Source: Pseudevernia furfuracea (lineage: Eukaryota > Ascomycota > Lecanoromycetes > Lecanorales > Parmeliaceae). From it: a stretch of 64,000 bases of DNA. The stretch covers positions 2,108,001 through 2,172,000 of the forward strand of contig JAIUPT010000041.1 of NCBI GenBank assembly GCA_022315425.1. Reading direction: 5' to 3'. Positions within the stretch are counted from its first letter, which is position 1. Each line of letters begins with the position of its first letter. Below, one piece after another: positions 11,200-22,753 of this stretch. Below the pieces are notes generated by a model. The model searched no databases. It saw only the letters and a list, made by a program, of their open reading frames with translations, and was not told the DNA's origin. The position numbers and the translations under genes are program-made.

Positions 11200-13601
11200 A
11201 TGCGCTCATTCATCTCAAGAGCCTTGATTACTCTCGCATTCCTATCTCCAGTGTTAGCCAAACCTGCTGTGATCGACGCCCAACATCAACTCAATACAGT
11301 GCAAGATACATTATCAGAGATAAAGACACAGTCGGAGGACTCGAAGGCACTGGCAGGAGATTCAATAAAAAAGGATTCAAAATGGCCACAAGCAGAGGTG
11401 AATCTGCCAAAAGAGAAGATAGAAGAGGCAAAGCTCGTTGAAGATGGGCCAAAAGCAGGAGCTACCAATAGCGAAGCAATATCGGGTACAGCGACAAAGT
11501 TCAATGACAAAGAAGTGCCGCCAATGAAGGAGCTAACAGGGGAGGGATTCGATGAAGACACTAAGAATGGCTATTGGTTTGTGAAGCACTACTCGCCCTA
11601 CTGCCACCATTGTAAAGCCATAGCACCAACCTGGCAAACGCTCTACGAGTTTTACTATACATCGAAACCGGTCCCTGCTGGCAAGAAGCCTTCGGAGTCT
11701 GATTCGCTGAATACGTTCACCCGCTACTACGACTTTCACTTTGGATCATTGGATTGTATAGCTTACGGCGACGCCTGCACGAAGCACGAAGTCAGTGCTT
11801 TCCCAACTTTCTCTCTCTACAAAGACGGCAAGTTCGTCAAGAAATTCGGGGGCAAAAAGGATATGGCCGGCCTCAGTGCCTTCATTGAGGACACCTTGGA
11901 ATCCACACGCCCGGGTTCGAGACCGAAAGATGGCATGAAGCTCCCAGAGCCTGAAGCAACGTCGGTCGATACTACCGCTCCAGCTGAGAAGCCTGCGGGG
12001 AAGGACAAAGATCCGGCAGCAGGAAAGGCAGCTGCGGAGAAGTATAAGGAGAAGGCAGCGGAGGACTCACCCCTACCAGCTGCAGAGACAGGGATCAATA
12101 AAGCTATGCGAAAGGTTCCAGGGGTTCCAAAGAAGCCCAAGAAGCCATCAGCGGCTCCAAACCCCCTTGGCAACACTGTTTCTTTGACACAAGAAAGCTT
12201 CCAAAAATTGGTCACCAACACCCAAGATCCTTGGTTCGTTAAATTCTACGTGCCGTGGTGTCACCACTGCCAAGATCTCGCACCAACCTGGCAGCAGATG
12301 GCCAAGGAACTTCAAGGGAAGCTTAACGTTGGAGAAGTCAACTGTGATGTCGAAGTTCGTCTTTGCAAAGACGTCCATGTCAGAGCTTACCCAACGATCC
12401 ACTTCTTTAAGGGCGGTGAAAGAGTCGAGTACGATGGACTTCGAGGTCTTGGTGACCTCGTGAGCTACGCAAAGAAAGCGTTGGATGTTGGTGGCGGAGT
12501 CACATACGTGGATGCAGATGCTTTCAAGAAGATGGAAGAGACCGACGAGGTCATTTTCTTGTACTTCTTCGACCACGCTACGACAATTGAAGATTTCGAA
12601 GCCTTGGAGAGAATGACTTTAAGTTTGATTGGGCACGCAAAGCTTGTGAAGACGGATAACAAAGAGCTTGCCGATCGATTCAAGATTTCGACATGGCCGC
12701 GGTTGCTGGTATCCAGAGATGGAAGGCCTAGTTATTATAGTGTTCTGGCACCGAAAGACATGCGGGACTTTCGACAAGTACTCAGCTGGATGCAATCCGT
12801 GTGGTTGCCTATCGTGCCCGAGCTCACCGCATCGAATTCTCGAGAGATTATGCGTGGCAAATATGTCGTTCTCGGTATTTTATCTCGTGAGCGGGCAGAT
12901 GAATTCGTGCTCGATAAGCGCGAAATTAAGAACGCGGCACTGGACTGGATGGAGAAGCAAACACATGCTTTCCAATTGGAGCGCCAGGAACAGAGAGACG
13001 CGAAGCAATTGCGACTAGAGGAGGCGGAAGACCGAAATGATCAAAGAGCTCTGCGAGCTGCCAAGAGCATCCATATTGATATCAGGGAAGATGACAAGAA
13101 GCAAGTCGGCTTCGCGTGGGTGGATGGTGTCTTCTGGGAACGGTGGATAAGGACGACTTATGGGATCAACGTCAACGATGGGGAGAGGGTGATCATCAAT
13201 GATGAGGACGTGAGCTACTCTTCTGACCCTATCCTGCATGGCCAGTGCTAACAATCTTGTCTCAGAACCGACGATATTGGGACACAACCATATCCGGCGC
13301 GCCTATCATGCCCTCTCGTACGTCCATCCTCGAAACCCTGCCCAAAGTCGTCGCCAGCCCTCCCAAGATATCCTCCAAGTCCTCCACCGGTGTCATTCAA
13401 CGCATTTTCTTCGGTCTGCGCGGAGCTGCGACGGGTCATCCGTGGGTATCGCTGGGGATGTTGATTGGTATTGTAATCGGCACTCTGATATGGGGAAGAG
13501 GAAGGATGAAGAGCGGGAAGAAGAGGAATTCAGGGGGTTTCTTCCAGCTGGATGGGAAAGAGGGATTTTTGAATGGCGGGGGGTATGGGAAGGCTGATTG
13601 A
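11200..13601 (+). CDS. Membrane-anchored protein disulfide isomerase with two thioredoxin domains
   Basis: Probable thiol-disulfide oxidoreductase of the ER lumen. Exon 1 is 11200-13209 and exon 2 is 13266-13601, with a 56-bp intron (GTGAGC...CTCAG) that joins the frame into NRRYWDTT; total 781 residues. A signal peptide covers about residues 1-20 (hydrophobic core LITLAFLSPVLA). Thioredoxin domain 1 carries C135-H-H-C138 and domain 2 W-C354-H-H-C357, each followed by APTWQ; each has a cis-Pro segment (SAFPTF, RAYPTI). A long Lys/Ala/Pro/Glu-rich linker separates them (about 245-320). Two further thioredoxin-fold-like regions without Cys pairs follow, then a charged helix. Exon 2 supplies a membrane segment (WVSLGMLIGIVIGTLIWG) with a basic cytosolic tail (GRMKSGKKR). 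Without splicing the protein stops at 683 residues and loses its anchor. CHHC instead of CGHC at both sites is notable. Confidence 0.92.
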
Positions 13602-13960
13602 GCGTTGAATGTTTCAAAAGGAACGCATTTTTACGGAGTGCTGAGGGCTATCCATGTCCCTTGTAATCTATGCTCGTTGCATACTAGGTGCGGCGTTCCG
13701 GATTGGAAGAGGTCAGACTTTCTGACATTCATGCAGTATCAGTTCTAATTGCCATCTTAAATGTCTGACGTCAGAGTCGATTGTTGGTTTCGTGAGTTCC
13801 AGCATTTGACAGAGCACTCGAGGTCAATGTTCGGATTGCACACATGGTCTTAGATAATGATGGTAGAACTAGAACAGTCTATGAGTTTATGTACAGCCCA
13901 AATACCTTGCTCTAAGCCCGTTGCGAGCGCATCATGTTTCGCTTCCCGTCGAAAGCCTTC
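13602..13960. terminator. Convergent 3' region between the PDI and QCR10 genes
   Basis: Two genes converge here with 359 bp between stop codons, so both 3' untranslated regions and polyadenylation sites should lie in it. I see no perfect AATAAA; fungal signals are often degenerate. Confidence 0.35.
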
Positions 13961-14783
13961 TCAGAACGGCTGTAGACCAGAGTATTAGCCCCATGTCCGG
14001 GTCAGGGCCGAGAAGGGAACTCACATTATCGCTGGGCGGTACCTCTCTCACAAAATAGTCTCCAACGATCGGCAATTTCTGCTCGACCAAAGAAAGTCAG
14101 CGCTGTTATCCTCACCCTCCTTGTGCTCTCTCTTCAATGCCGGCTCCCAGCCCCTTTCATGGTTTCCCATATTTCTCCATCCCTCCCTCTTTCCTCTATT
14201 CAATTCCCTATTTCTCGACTTCTCCTCTCCTATTCCCCTCTTTCGAGACCGGGCTGAAGACAAGCAAGGACAAAAAAAACCCACCTGCAATATATCCTTC
14301 CGGACCTTCGGTACCTCCGCGAAGAATTGCAGCGCGAAGATCGCGCCTACGACGCCAAAGCTTCCCGCTGTGATGCCGCTGTCACGTTCCATTTCATCAG
14401 CATGTTAGAACTTCACGGCTCACGGCGAGGCGAGATTGGCGCAGAAGGAACGAGGGAGGGGATATGATCGGGAAGGTAGGTGCTCCGTACAATTTCAAGG
14501 CGCGCCCTGGCCCAATGCCCCGGACATTGGGTTGGATTTTGTAGCTGCGTCACGGTGGCTCGTGTCAGCATCTTGGTTCGAAATCTACTTTGCGAAACTG
14601 GGTTGTTGGGGGTTGAGGTGTATGTAGAGGGAAGGTGGAGACGCACTTGGGCCCATAGGGCGATTTGTAGGTGGCGTAGGCGGGCTTTACGGTTGCGAAT
14701 CCGATGCCGTGGTGGCCTTGGACCTGGGGAGGGAGGTTAGCGGGATAGTCTGGCAGGATGAGAGGGTGGGGTACGGGTACCAT
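13961..14783 (-). CDS. QCR10: Ubiquinol-cytochrome c reductase subunit 10 (complex III)
   Basis: Small single-span inner-membrane subunit of the bc1 complex. Five exons on the minus strand: 14647-14783, 14491-14544, 14285-14378, 14025-14078 and a 9-nt last exon 13961-13969. Introns: 14545-14646, 14379-14490, 14079-14284 and 13970-14024, all GT...AG. The exon sum is 348 nt, an open frame of 115 residues. The spliced product reads YATYKSPYGPNYKIQPNV, RALKFGITAG, a hydrophobic span (SFGVVGAIFALQFFAEV), PKVRKDILQKLPIVGDYF, and ends PPSDNPF, matching the fungal QCR10 pattern throughout. The start is the weakest part. Directly after the ATG lies a 57-nt in-frame stretch with a GT start, a CTAAC branch-like site and a CCCCAG end; if it is an intron the N-terminus becomes MVQGHHGIGF and the protein 96 residues, closer to the usual length. 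Confidence 0.85.
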
Positions 14784-17140
14784 GATGATGGATTTGTGTG
14801 TGAGGACCGATTGAGGGTCGGTGATGAGGAAGAGAGATGATGGGAAAGTGGATGGTGATGCGATGGGACAATGAGTGAAGTCTTGGCGTCTTGGCTTCTT
14901 AGGGATAGGATCTTAGGGGAAGGACGATGCATAGAGTTTGGAGTGGAACCTCACCGAGACTTGTTGCTTGAACATCTGGATGACAGAAAGTGACGACTAT
15001 CGACCACGGTGCTCCTGGCTAGAAGCGAGCGATGACAAAGCTCTGTGTGCCTTGGTGCCTCTACTTTGGATCCTCTAAGCCCTGCAACAACCAAGTGGGT
15101 ACGATACGCCTCATTACGAATGTGCCAGCATACGTCCACGGTCTGCTGCTGTACTCTTCTTCGTTTGTCTCAATTGTGGATGTGCTTTTTGTCGAAGGGG
15201 CCAAACTTGCAATGTAACATTGGCGACAACGCTTTGTTGAAGTTTTGGTATCATCCAGCAACTATTCATACATGTCACCCACTCCCACTATGTACTCAAA
15301 TATTAGGGAAGAGACGACAAGAACCTTCTATAATCTTTGTGGTTTTCACAAAAAGAAAGAAAGAAAAACCCCCCACAAGCCAAGCCGATTGCATCTCAAG
15401 TTCAAAAGATTTGAACCTTGACATAGCCCATCTATGCAGAAACTTTATCAAAAGTCCGACCTATTTCTCGAGACGTCTGCTCAGGTGACCGAGCAAGAAA
15501 AGCGGATACAACACCAAAGCATCGACTGGGTTACAGAACATACTGAGACGTATAAGAACGTCTACAAGCTTGCAAGAACATGTGTACAATTGATGCCAGT
15601 GGCTGGTCAGAGGCTCAAACCATTGGCGGTTCATAATTTAGCAAGGGAATTCAAGAGTCTGAAGTTGTTTAGTCTATTAAGCTAGCAATATGGTAATATA
15701 AGCCTGCGTAATGTGCCTGGAAGGTCTTAACCATCGGGCTAAAGAAGGATTTTCTGCTCCCTACTAACGTTTGAAGGTCAATCTGCCGGGTTCGCTCTCT
15801 TCTTCTGTCGTACTTCGATGCATCTATCAAAATTTCACAACCTGCTATTGAGCAAAAATGCAGAAGCACAAATATCACAAGTTCCAGACCATACCACCCT
15901 TACCTCCATCATATTCTGTAGCTGTCTGTCTGCCGACTCGGCTAACTTCATGGGAAGGTATTGTTCTGTGAGCATCGCTCTTCTAATGCTACTGTAGTCA
16001 TCGGAGGAGGGAACCAGGCTCATTTTGGGCCACTCAAGCTCAGTGACAAACGATCCTGGCAAGTTGGGCCGCCCATTGCAGAACTGGTTGAAAGGTGTTG
16101 AATTTAATCGTCTAGGTACAAGATAGCATCTTGAGACTTTGTTAGATTCGGAAAGATCATCTGGACGGATTGAACGCCATCCCGCAAGCAGGAAAGGACG
16201 TTCGACTAATCGAAATCTGTCAGAACCTTCAGGCTCTTTTGCTGGGCTCTGTAGCTCTTGGAAAGTTGAGTTAGCTTTACTTTTAGGTCACTCATCCCGT
16301 CTAACATGGACGGTACTGGAGAGATAACCGGACTCACGTACTCTAAGACGATAGCAGTGGGGCCAAAGATACCGAAACTTGCCCAGCCTCACCTAGGATC
16401 AGAATTCAGCGAGCGTCGCTTTATCGTCGCGCGAGGTGAGGGTTGAGCTAGGCCTGGCTCCTTCCTCTATCAGGAAACCGTGGCGGTTTTCTTTCACGTT
16501 CAGCTTAGCGGTTTGTCCGTGCGTTGTAGGCTGACAGGGTGGTCATCAATATCACCACCTGCTTGCCGAAAAACCCCTTCTTTTTCTTTCGCTGTGGAGG
16601 TGTCTCTTATCTAGGTGTCTCAAAAGTCTCTGAATCCAGCTGGCGTTCTAGGCTGGGATCTGCAGAACTTGGGCTCACATGTATTGCCCGTGACTAAGGA
16701 TTTCATCGCCCGATAACGATGATAAGATGCAGAGAAATGGAATGCTTACTCCTTTGATAGTGGGAAATGACTAAAAAGGACTAAAAGTCAGCACTAGCGT
16801 CTGTCATTTGTCCCGCTCGAGACTCGGCCCCAGGCTTTGCACCACCTCCAGCGTTGGCCTTACCCTGGCTCCTGACCCTGGCTTGAATACTAGGTGACCA
16901 AGAGAGCTAACAGAGGTTCGGAGCTACTGTTTTGAGCTCCGGGCTTATGTAGCCGAAAGCCATGGCGTCGCACGTGGAAACGGCAAGCAGAGCGCGCTTA
17001 TTAATCGCACACATTAATGTTCTGGACTCCGCCAAATTCTCCGAGACCGAACTTCAGAGCCTCGACAGCCTCCGTAACTTAAACTGTGTGTTGAAAGGTT
17101 GCACAATTTAGAAGGCTGGGCGCCGAAAGTTCATTAAAGG
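14784..17140. other. Gene-poor stretch of 2.4 kb
   Basis: No recognisable gene. Short frames (15045-15488 plus, 15434-15685 plus, 15669-16062 minus) have no domain and no convincing codon pattern. No tRNA fold was seen. The left 200 bp probably contains the QCR10 promoter. Confidence 0.4.
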
Positions 17141-17146
17141 CAGACC

Positions 17147-18540
17147 GTGACCCGCTTTGCCTCTCGTGCATGGTACTGCAGAAGCAAAGCAGATAAACGC
17201 AGTCTATTTCCGATCTTTGCACCCGAAGAAGTCACGATTCATCATCGAAATCAAGTCGGCATCATGTCGGCATGTGCTACATTCGGCCCCAATGATAGCT
17301 ATTTTCTCAACTCGCCCACCAAATGGTCGATGGCTGGCTTGCCCCCAGACGTCGGGGCGCTGTTTACCAAAGAGCCCAAGATCAAAGAGGTACATGAAAT
17401 GGCTCTAGGGCCCGATGGCTCATACCTGGTGGCCTATCTTGATCACACGGGCTGCAAGATATGTGCGAGAGAAGAGTCTTTCCATACTTGCCTAGCTGGC
17501 TGCTGACTGGATCTAGTCCGCAGTGAACTCCCTGCAGGTTTGGAAAAGTGGCTGGTGCCAGTGCCAGGTAAAGGCGTTGCTCGAGACATCCCGAGTCTCT
17601 CCGTGATACTCGGCCCTGGCAAGTCATACTTCGCCTTCGATAAGAACGGCTCAGCTTGGGGCAATCTCCCCCCTGCAATGGACGCCGCCGTTGAGGCCGG
17701 AAGAGACAAGAAGGGCCACTTCAAAACCGGCCAAGGCCCTCAAAGCGTTGCGCTTGGGCCGGAGGGTTCTTACATCTACGTCAATACTGGGGGAGGGGGA
17801 GCATAAAATTTGAGAGGACAGAACGATGTTCTTGATAAGTTCCTTAGGGACTCCAAGTCCTTACACGGAGTGGTACGCCATCACTGCTCCTCTGCTGGAA
17901 TCATAGACCGCTAACACCAGCAGTTCAACATTCTGAGCCCATGCCGAGCTGGTATTTACATGACAGTCTTCCTAGGTGGCGGTTGTGCCGGCAGCGTCCC
18001 AACCAGCTGTTTTGATAAGTACGAACAGTTCGCTGCGGATTGGAAACAGTCTGAAACTCGTCGTCCCAGCGCACCAAGGAAAAACTCTAGCTCGGTCTCG
18101 ATCGGCCGGTCTCTGATCAAGGGTTTGGGGCTTGTGAGTACTCTATTAAATGCTGCCGACGGCAACAATGGCGGCGGCGGCGGCGGTGGCGGTGGACAGA
18201 ACTTCGTAACAAACAACAACTTCGGAACGGATAGCTCTGCTTTCTGGTCCCCAATCCAGTCAGCGGCGAGCGATCCAATTCAGTGAGCATTCCATTTTTC
18301 TCGGGCGCAATGATTGGTGCCGAGCACTGGACTGTTTCAAGCGCGAAATCACTGGTAGATGATTCTTTGTGGAAAGGCAAGGAGCCATCGCCTTTTGATG
18401 ACAGCGAACGACTCATCTTGACCGGGAATGATTTGAACGACATGCAGTTTTGGAAAAGGTACTGGCGTTCTCAGTCACACGAGTTTAATCCTTCACACAC
18501 GCTTGTGTTGTTAGATCGGGTTGCCTTTGCGCTGTAATGA
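17147..18540 (+). pseudogene. Broken gene with repeated LGPxGSY motifs
   Basis: Several plus-strand open frames carry one repeating motif: FGPNDSYFLN (about 17283-17312), LGPDGSYLVAYLD (17404-17442), LGPGKSYFAFDKNG (17611-17652) and LGPEGSYIYVNTGG (17755-17796), each followed by a G-LPP or WGNLPP turn. I think these are repeats of a family of fungal proteins with propeller-like sheets; function unknown. The frame carrying repeats 3 and 4 ends at TAA (17804-17806), just where the W-x-L-x-G turn expects Trp, yet it continues sensibly afterwards (NLRGQNDVLDKFLRDSKS). A further frame (17960-18286) holds a run of nine glycines encoded by GGC/GGT/GGA triplets near 18169-18196, and another (18283-18537) has plausible protein composition (FWKRYWRSQSHEFNPSHTLV). 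Some frame changes may be introns, but the in-frame TAA argues for decay. Confidence 0.45.
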
Positions 18541-21500
18541 ACGATCTTCTCAATTGCTCGTATCAGCTGCCCTGTGCAGTGTGATTAAAAAAAAACATTC
18601 TCTGGCCGCGAATGAATGAATGAATGCCTTTTGCGGATTATTCTAACCCAATCCCCTTTTCACCAACCGCTCTCACTGTCCGTCCAAACGCGAGCCCTTT
18701 CCTCGCTGAACACATTCACCCTCGACCTTGAGATGAACTATACCTCAGGTTTCAAAGCAGCACGGAATCTTAAATCCTGACACCGCTGGTCCTCTACCTC
18801 AGCCGAAAAGATCAGTACGGAAATTTGAGGAAACGTCCGACCTCCCTCTCAAGACTCAGCCCTACGAGTAATATGTACTAGTACGCAGATCTAGGAATAT
18901 TTCAATAACCACAAACCAAAAGAATAAAGGTTGACACGGTTTCCTGCTCTGACCCACCGCGTGGGACCTTTTGGGACTACATGCTTTTTGATGCATGTGG
19001 ATGCAAAGTTCTTTTTTTTTTTTCTTTCTTTTTCAGAAAACTGTATATAACTAACGCACAGCACCATCTATCTGGAAGCAAAAGTCGTGCCCCAAGCTGA
19101 ACCGCAGGAGTCGCTGTCGCGGACAAGGTGATTTCCTGTTCAATGAACACTGTTGATTTGACCATTTTCAAACACCCATCATCTCATGTCGAGGACCATC
19201 CATCCATCCATCTATTGAGCTCCAATCAACAGAGCCGAGCTAGGGCTCGCAAACCCCCTCGGACCCAGTCCTCATGACCACCGGGAACGTAGCTTTCAGT
19301 GTCCGCGCCGTCCACGGGCGTTGGCTCTGGCACAGCATCGTGGGCCGAATCCAGGTCCTCCGCGTTATTCCAGGGGCCTCGGTGTACGAGGGGGCCGTCC
19401 GAGCAGAAGCGCTGGACTTGGCGTCGACAGTATTGGGCTTTCAGTTGTAGGCGGTGACGGACGGTCGTAGTCGTAGCGCTGGAGATGCCAGGAGGTGGAG
19501 TGGCTGCAAGGAGCGCAAGTCCCGTCTTTTGTGGTCGGAACCTGGAAGTTTGGAGTGGATATTTGAAGTCGGGCTCGGTACTCTATCACGCTGGGATAAA
19601 ATTGAAGGCGACGGTTCTGTTGGGTATTGTCGGTTAGGGTTTGTGTATACCTGAGGTTGGGTGTGTAGGTTGTTGCACTAATACGTCGGCCCCTTCGAAG
19701 AACACCCAGAATCGGCCTGATCGAAAGTCTGCAAGCATCTATTTCCACCGGCGCCGCTGTATTTCACAGACGTAGCGTTGATGATGTTTTTTTTACCCCC
19801 GCCACATTGTCCGCACTCGGCTTCACTAATCGGAGCGGGGTCTCTGCTGGATTGAAACTTCTTTCGCCGGGAAGACATGGTGGCGCGTTCCGGCTCGCCT
19901 GATAGAGCGAAGCAGCTCACTCAGACCGCTTTACTGCTCTTGAACAGGTGCGGTTTCGACGCACAGCGCAGACAGGGGCAGTGGGGTCGTTGGAAGCATT
20001 TCGATAGGCGATCTTTGCATTCTGAGAGGAGGACTTTGGACTTCTGGATGCTTGGTGAGTTATGAGGGTGGAGGTGCTGGGACGTTGAGGAGTCTTGGAT
20101 GGAGGTTGTGGTGAAGGAGGCGGCTCGGTAGACGTCGAGGTCAGCGGAACTGGTGCTTGGGGTGGAGTGGTGAGGCATGATTTGTGGGGTTGGAGTGATA
20201 AAGATTGCTGGTGTTGCAGAGGTGCGATGATGCGATTTATGTAGAGAGCATGTCTATGTTTTTATATCGAGTCACGCTGTTTGAGCGCATCTCGGACTCA
20301 AGGTCTGTGGCTTACGGAGCACGATAGTTTTGTGTAACTTGCAGAAGTTCACAACCCGATAAAGTATCTCGAAGCCTCAAGTCTACTTAGAGTAACAAAG
20401 AATGAGAAAGTGATATGGTTAACAATAGGAGTTTGGCGATGAACTATCAAGGATCATCAATGTTGTGGCTTACTTGAACATGGCGTAAAGGCACGTAATT
20501 TTTAGAAAGACTTTAGAAAGCAGAAAGCGCATTGGTTGGTAGTCGAGGTTGTATCAAGGTACCTTACAGAAGGGGCTAGGGTAGAAATTTTTCAAGTGAT
20601 GATGTCTATTAATAGATATGAGACTCAAAGACTGCTGCATGAGGAAAATGGTAAGAGTTGCCATTGATGAACATATGGGGAAGACGGGGAAAAGTAGAAA
20701 TTGATTTCGGTGCAGCCGTAGAAGATTGAATGTGGAAAACAGTGGATAGACGAGCCTCAAGTTTGCTTGAATAAGTGCTGAGGGTGGACTCAAGAGGGGC
20801 TGTGTCTGCATAGCAAATGCAGTGCGTATGCAGTCATCTTTTCTACAAAGAACAGGTGCATCTTATCAAATCACAAGGCTTCTTGTCTTCTCGCTTGTGC
20901 AGTCCTAATAAGTTTAGCGCATACTGCACCTGCTTCGGCCTTCGGGAGCACCTTCTCTTTTTGCTTCATATACCCTATTAGGCACTCTTTCAACCTGAAA
21001 GCCAATGGTTGGTTGTCGTCAGTCTACATTGAGCTCGTCTCCAAAAGGCCGAGTTCGGTGCGCTCCGATGCGCTATTGGACGTTGTAACTTGTAGAAGAA
21101 CGGATAGGTATTGAGTGCAGTGCAGTTGACTCGCGTATTGCGAAAGGACCTCCTCCCTTTGCGTTTGTACTAAAATAAATTGCATATGAAGCCAGCTTCG
21201 TCACCTCAACCTCTGCTATTGATAGCATGGCCGAAAGCACACATTGCTGCTGCTGCAAGGAGGCCCTTGACCTTTTTCTTTACAAATGTCCCTGCATGGA
21301 TGCAGCTGTCGCTCCTTTGAATAGATCGAGACCCCGAAGACATGACATCGGATGCCAGATGCTCGTCTCTGCCAACATAGCGCGCTCGCGGGCGCATGTA
21401 TTTTCGACTCTTGATCGCTCAAGGACATCTGAAAGCTCATGCTGATATCCTACATTCTGACATCCTTTCGCTTCCCTTGGGCTACGGCGAATCAGATCGA

Positions 21501-21636
21501 GAGTCGATAACTGCATAATTGCTGGAAGGAGTAGCACTAATGTTGAGGCTTCATGACACTAACCTAAGCAAAATTAGATAGGAAGTCGCTCCTTTGCCCC
21601 TATTCGTCGCGATCTTTAAATAGGGTGTCCGCACTA
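18541..21636. other. Gene-poor stretch of 3.1 kb
   Basis: No supported gene. A GAAT tetranucleotide run lies at 18610-18625, a T-run at 19012-19023 and a CATC run near 19198-19213. Minus frames at 19921-20178 (with an ECKDRLSKCF-like Cys segment) and 19678-19920 (MSSRRKKFQSS start, then ECGQCGGGKK) are the only ones with protein-like composition. They might be exons of a small Cys-containing protein, but I could not find a clean junction. Confidence 0.35.
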
Positions 21637-21796
21637 CGTACGGTGTTCGATAAGAACAAAACTCTTTTCACTATATTGCCCTATCAGATAATGAATTACC
21701 TACATATCATTATGAGTAGAAACGTAGTCAATAGTCGTATTAGTTACAGTATAATAAGTCTAAGAGAAATATTTGTTCTTATGGAACACCGTACTC
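21637..21796. mobile_element. MITE-like inverted-repeat element, about 160 bp
   Basis: Two arms face each other: GTACGGTGTTCGATAAGAACAAA at the left (about 21638-21660) and the reverse complement of GTACGGTGTTCCATAAGAACAAA at the right (about 21772-21794). They differ at one position. The interior is AT-rich with no open frame. A TA dinucleotide lies just outside each arm (21635-21636 and 21797-21798), although the arms are offset by one base relative to it. This fits a miniature derivative of a TA-targeting (Tc1/mariner-like) transposon. Confidence 0.6.
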
Positions 21797-22231
21797 TACG
21801 GAGCTCGCGGAGGTGGTTCCGGGTTCCGGGATTCGCCGAGGGTCAAAATGTGAGGAAAAGGAAAAAAGCCGACAGCAAAGGCAACAAGAAGGACCGAATG
21901 TTTTACCCCACACTTCAACTCTCCTGTTATCATGCACATTCAGCGGGTTCTTGACAATACCATGGCTTCGAATTGCTTTTGATCCTTCCCCTTGACCACA
22001 TACAAAGCTGCCCAAGTCCCGGAAATTCGACACAAATTACTCAAATGCCTCATTGAGAAACTCTCCGTACCTTGAACCATTCTCGCCTCTCAATCCCCAA
22101 AACTGAGCTAAATACTAGACAGTTACGACTGAACCCTCCTCTACTCTACTCTACTCACCCCCCACTACGCGCCCCAGCAGCTTCCTCCAGCCTCCCCCAC
22201 CCTCTCACCGCCTTCTCCAACCAACAACACA
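21797..22231. other. Intergenic leader of the next gene
   Basis: About 430 bp with no gene. The last 100 bp are rich in C and T (CTCTACTCTACTCTACTCACCCCCC near 22139), a common composition for a fungal 5' leader. Confidence 0.35.
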
Positions 22232-22753
22232 ATGCCAACCAACCACCGCCCCTTCTTCTTCAACTTCCTCGCCGCCTTCCGCGCCCAATCCGCCCTCTCC
22301 AAATCCTCCTCTACCACCTCCTCCGCATCCACCCCCACACCCGCATCCACCTACTCCCCTCCCGCCCTCTCCCGCGCCATCGCCACCAAATCCCCTTCCC
22401 CCGGCCCCACCACCGCCGCCGTCCAAGCCGCCAATCCCTCCCTCTCTTCCCACGCCCGTCCGGCCTCGAACGCCTCTCCCTCCGCCGCAAGTCGTTCTCC
22501 CCCAGCATCCATCCCTCATCCGCCGTCGACCCGGAGTCCGCAGGCGATGTCGCCCCCCGGCGGCGGTGGGGGCTTCAGGCGCGCCAGGCGGGGCAGCGAT
22601 ACCAGTAGCGAGGGCGGCGGGTTCCGCGATTTGGGCGAGAAGTGGTATGTCGGGGGGAAGACGGCGAGCGGGGAGGAGAGGTTTCTGAGGTTGGGGGCCG
22701 TAAGGAAGGAGCGGAGTGGGGATCGCTTGAGTTTGGATCGCTTGAGTTTGTAG
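22232..22753 (+). CDS. Conserved fungal protein, 173 aa, Ser/Pro-rich with a conserved C-terminus
   Basis: A single-exon frame from ATG (context ACACAATGC) to a TAG. The N-terminus reads NHRPFFFNFLAAFRAQSALSK. A long Ser/Pro/Thr/Ala-rich middle (about residues 25-115) is probably disordered. The last 60 residues look ordered and conserved: RRGSDTSSEGGGFRDLGEKW, then YVGGKTASGEERFLRLGAVR and a repeated DRLSLDRLSL end. I recall similar N- and C-terminal blocks in other ascomycete proteins of unknown function. The terminal duplication comes from a 15-bp direct repeat in the DNA (GGATCGCTTGAGTTT, 22720-22734 and 22735-22749). No membrane segment or catalytic motif is visible. Confidence 0.75.
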   Translation: MPTNHRPFFFNFLAAFRAQSALSKSSSTTSSASTPTPASTYSPPALSRAIATKSPSPGPTTAAVQAANPSLSSHARPASNASPSAASRSPPASIPHPPSTRSPQAMSPPGGGGGFRRARRGSDTSSEGGGFRDLGEKWYVGGKTASGEERFLRLGAVRKERSGDRLSLDRLSL

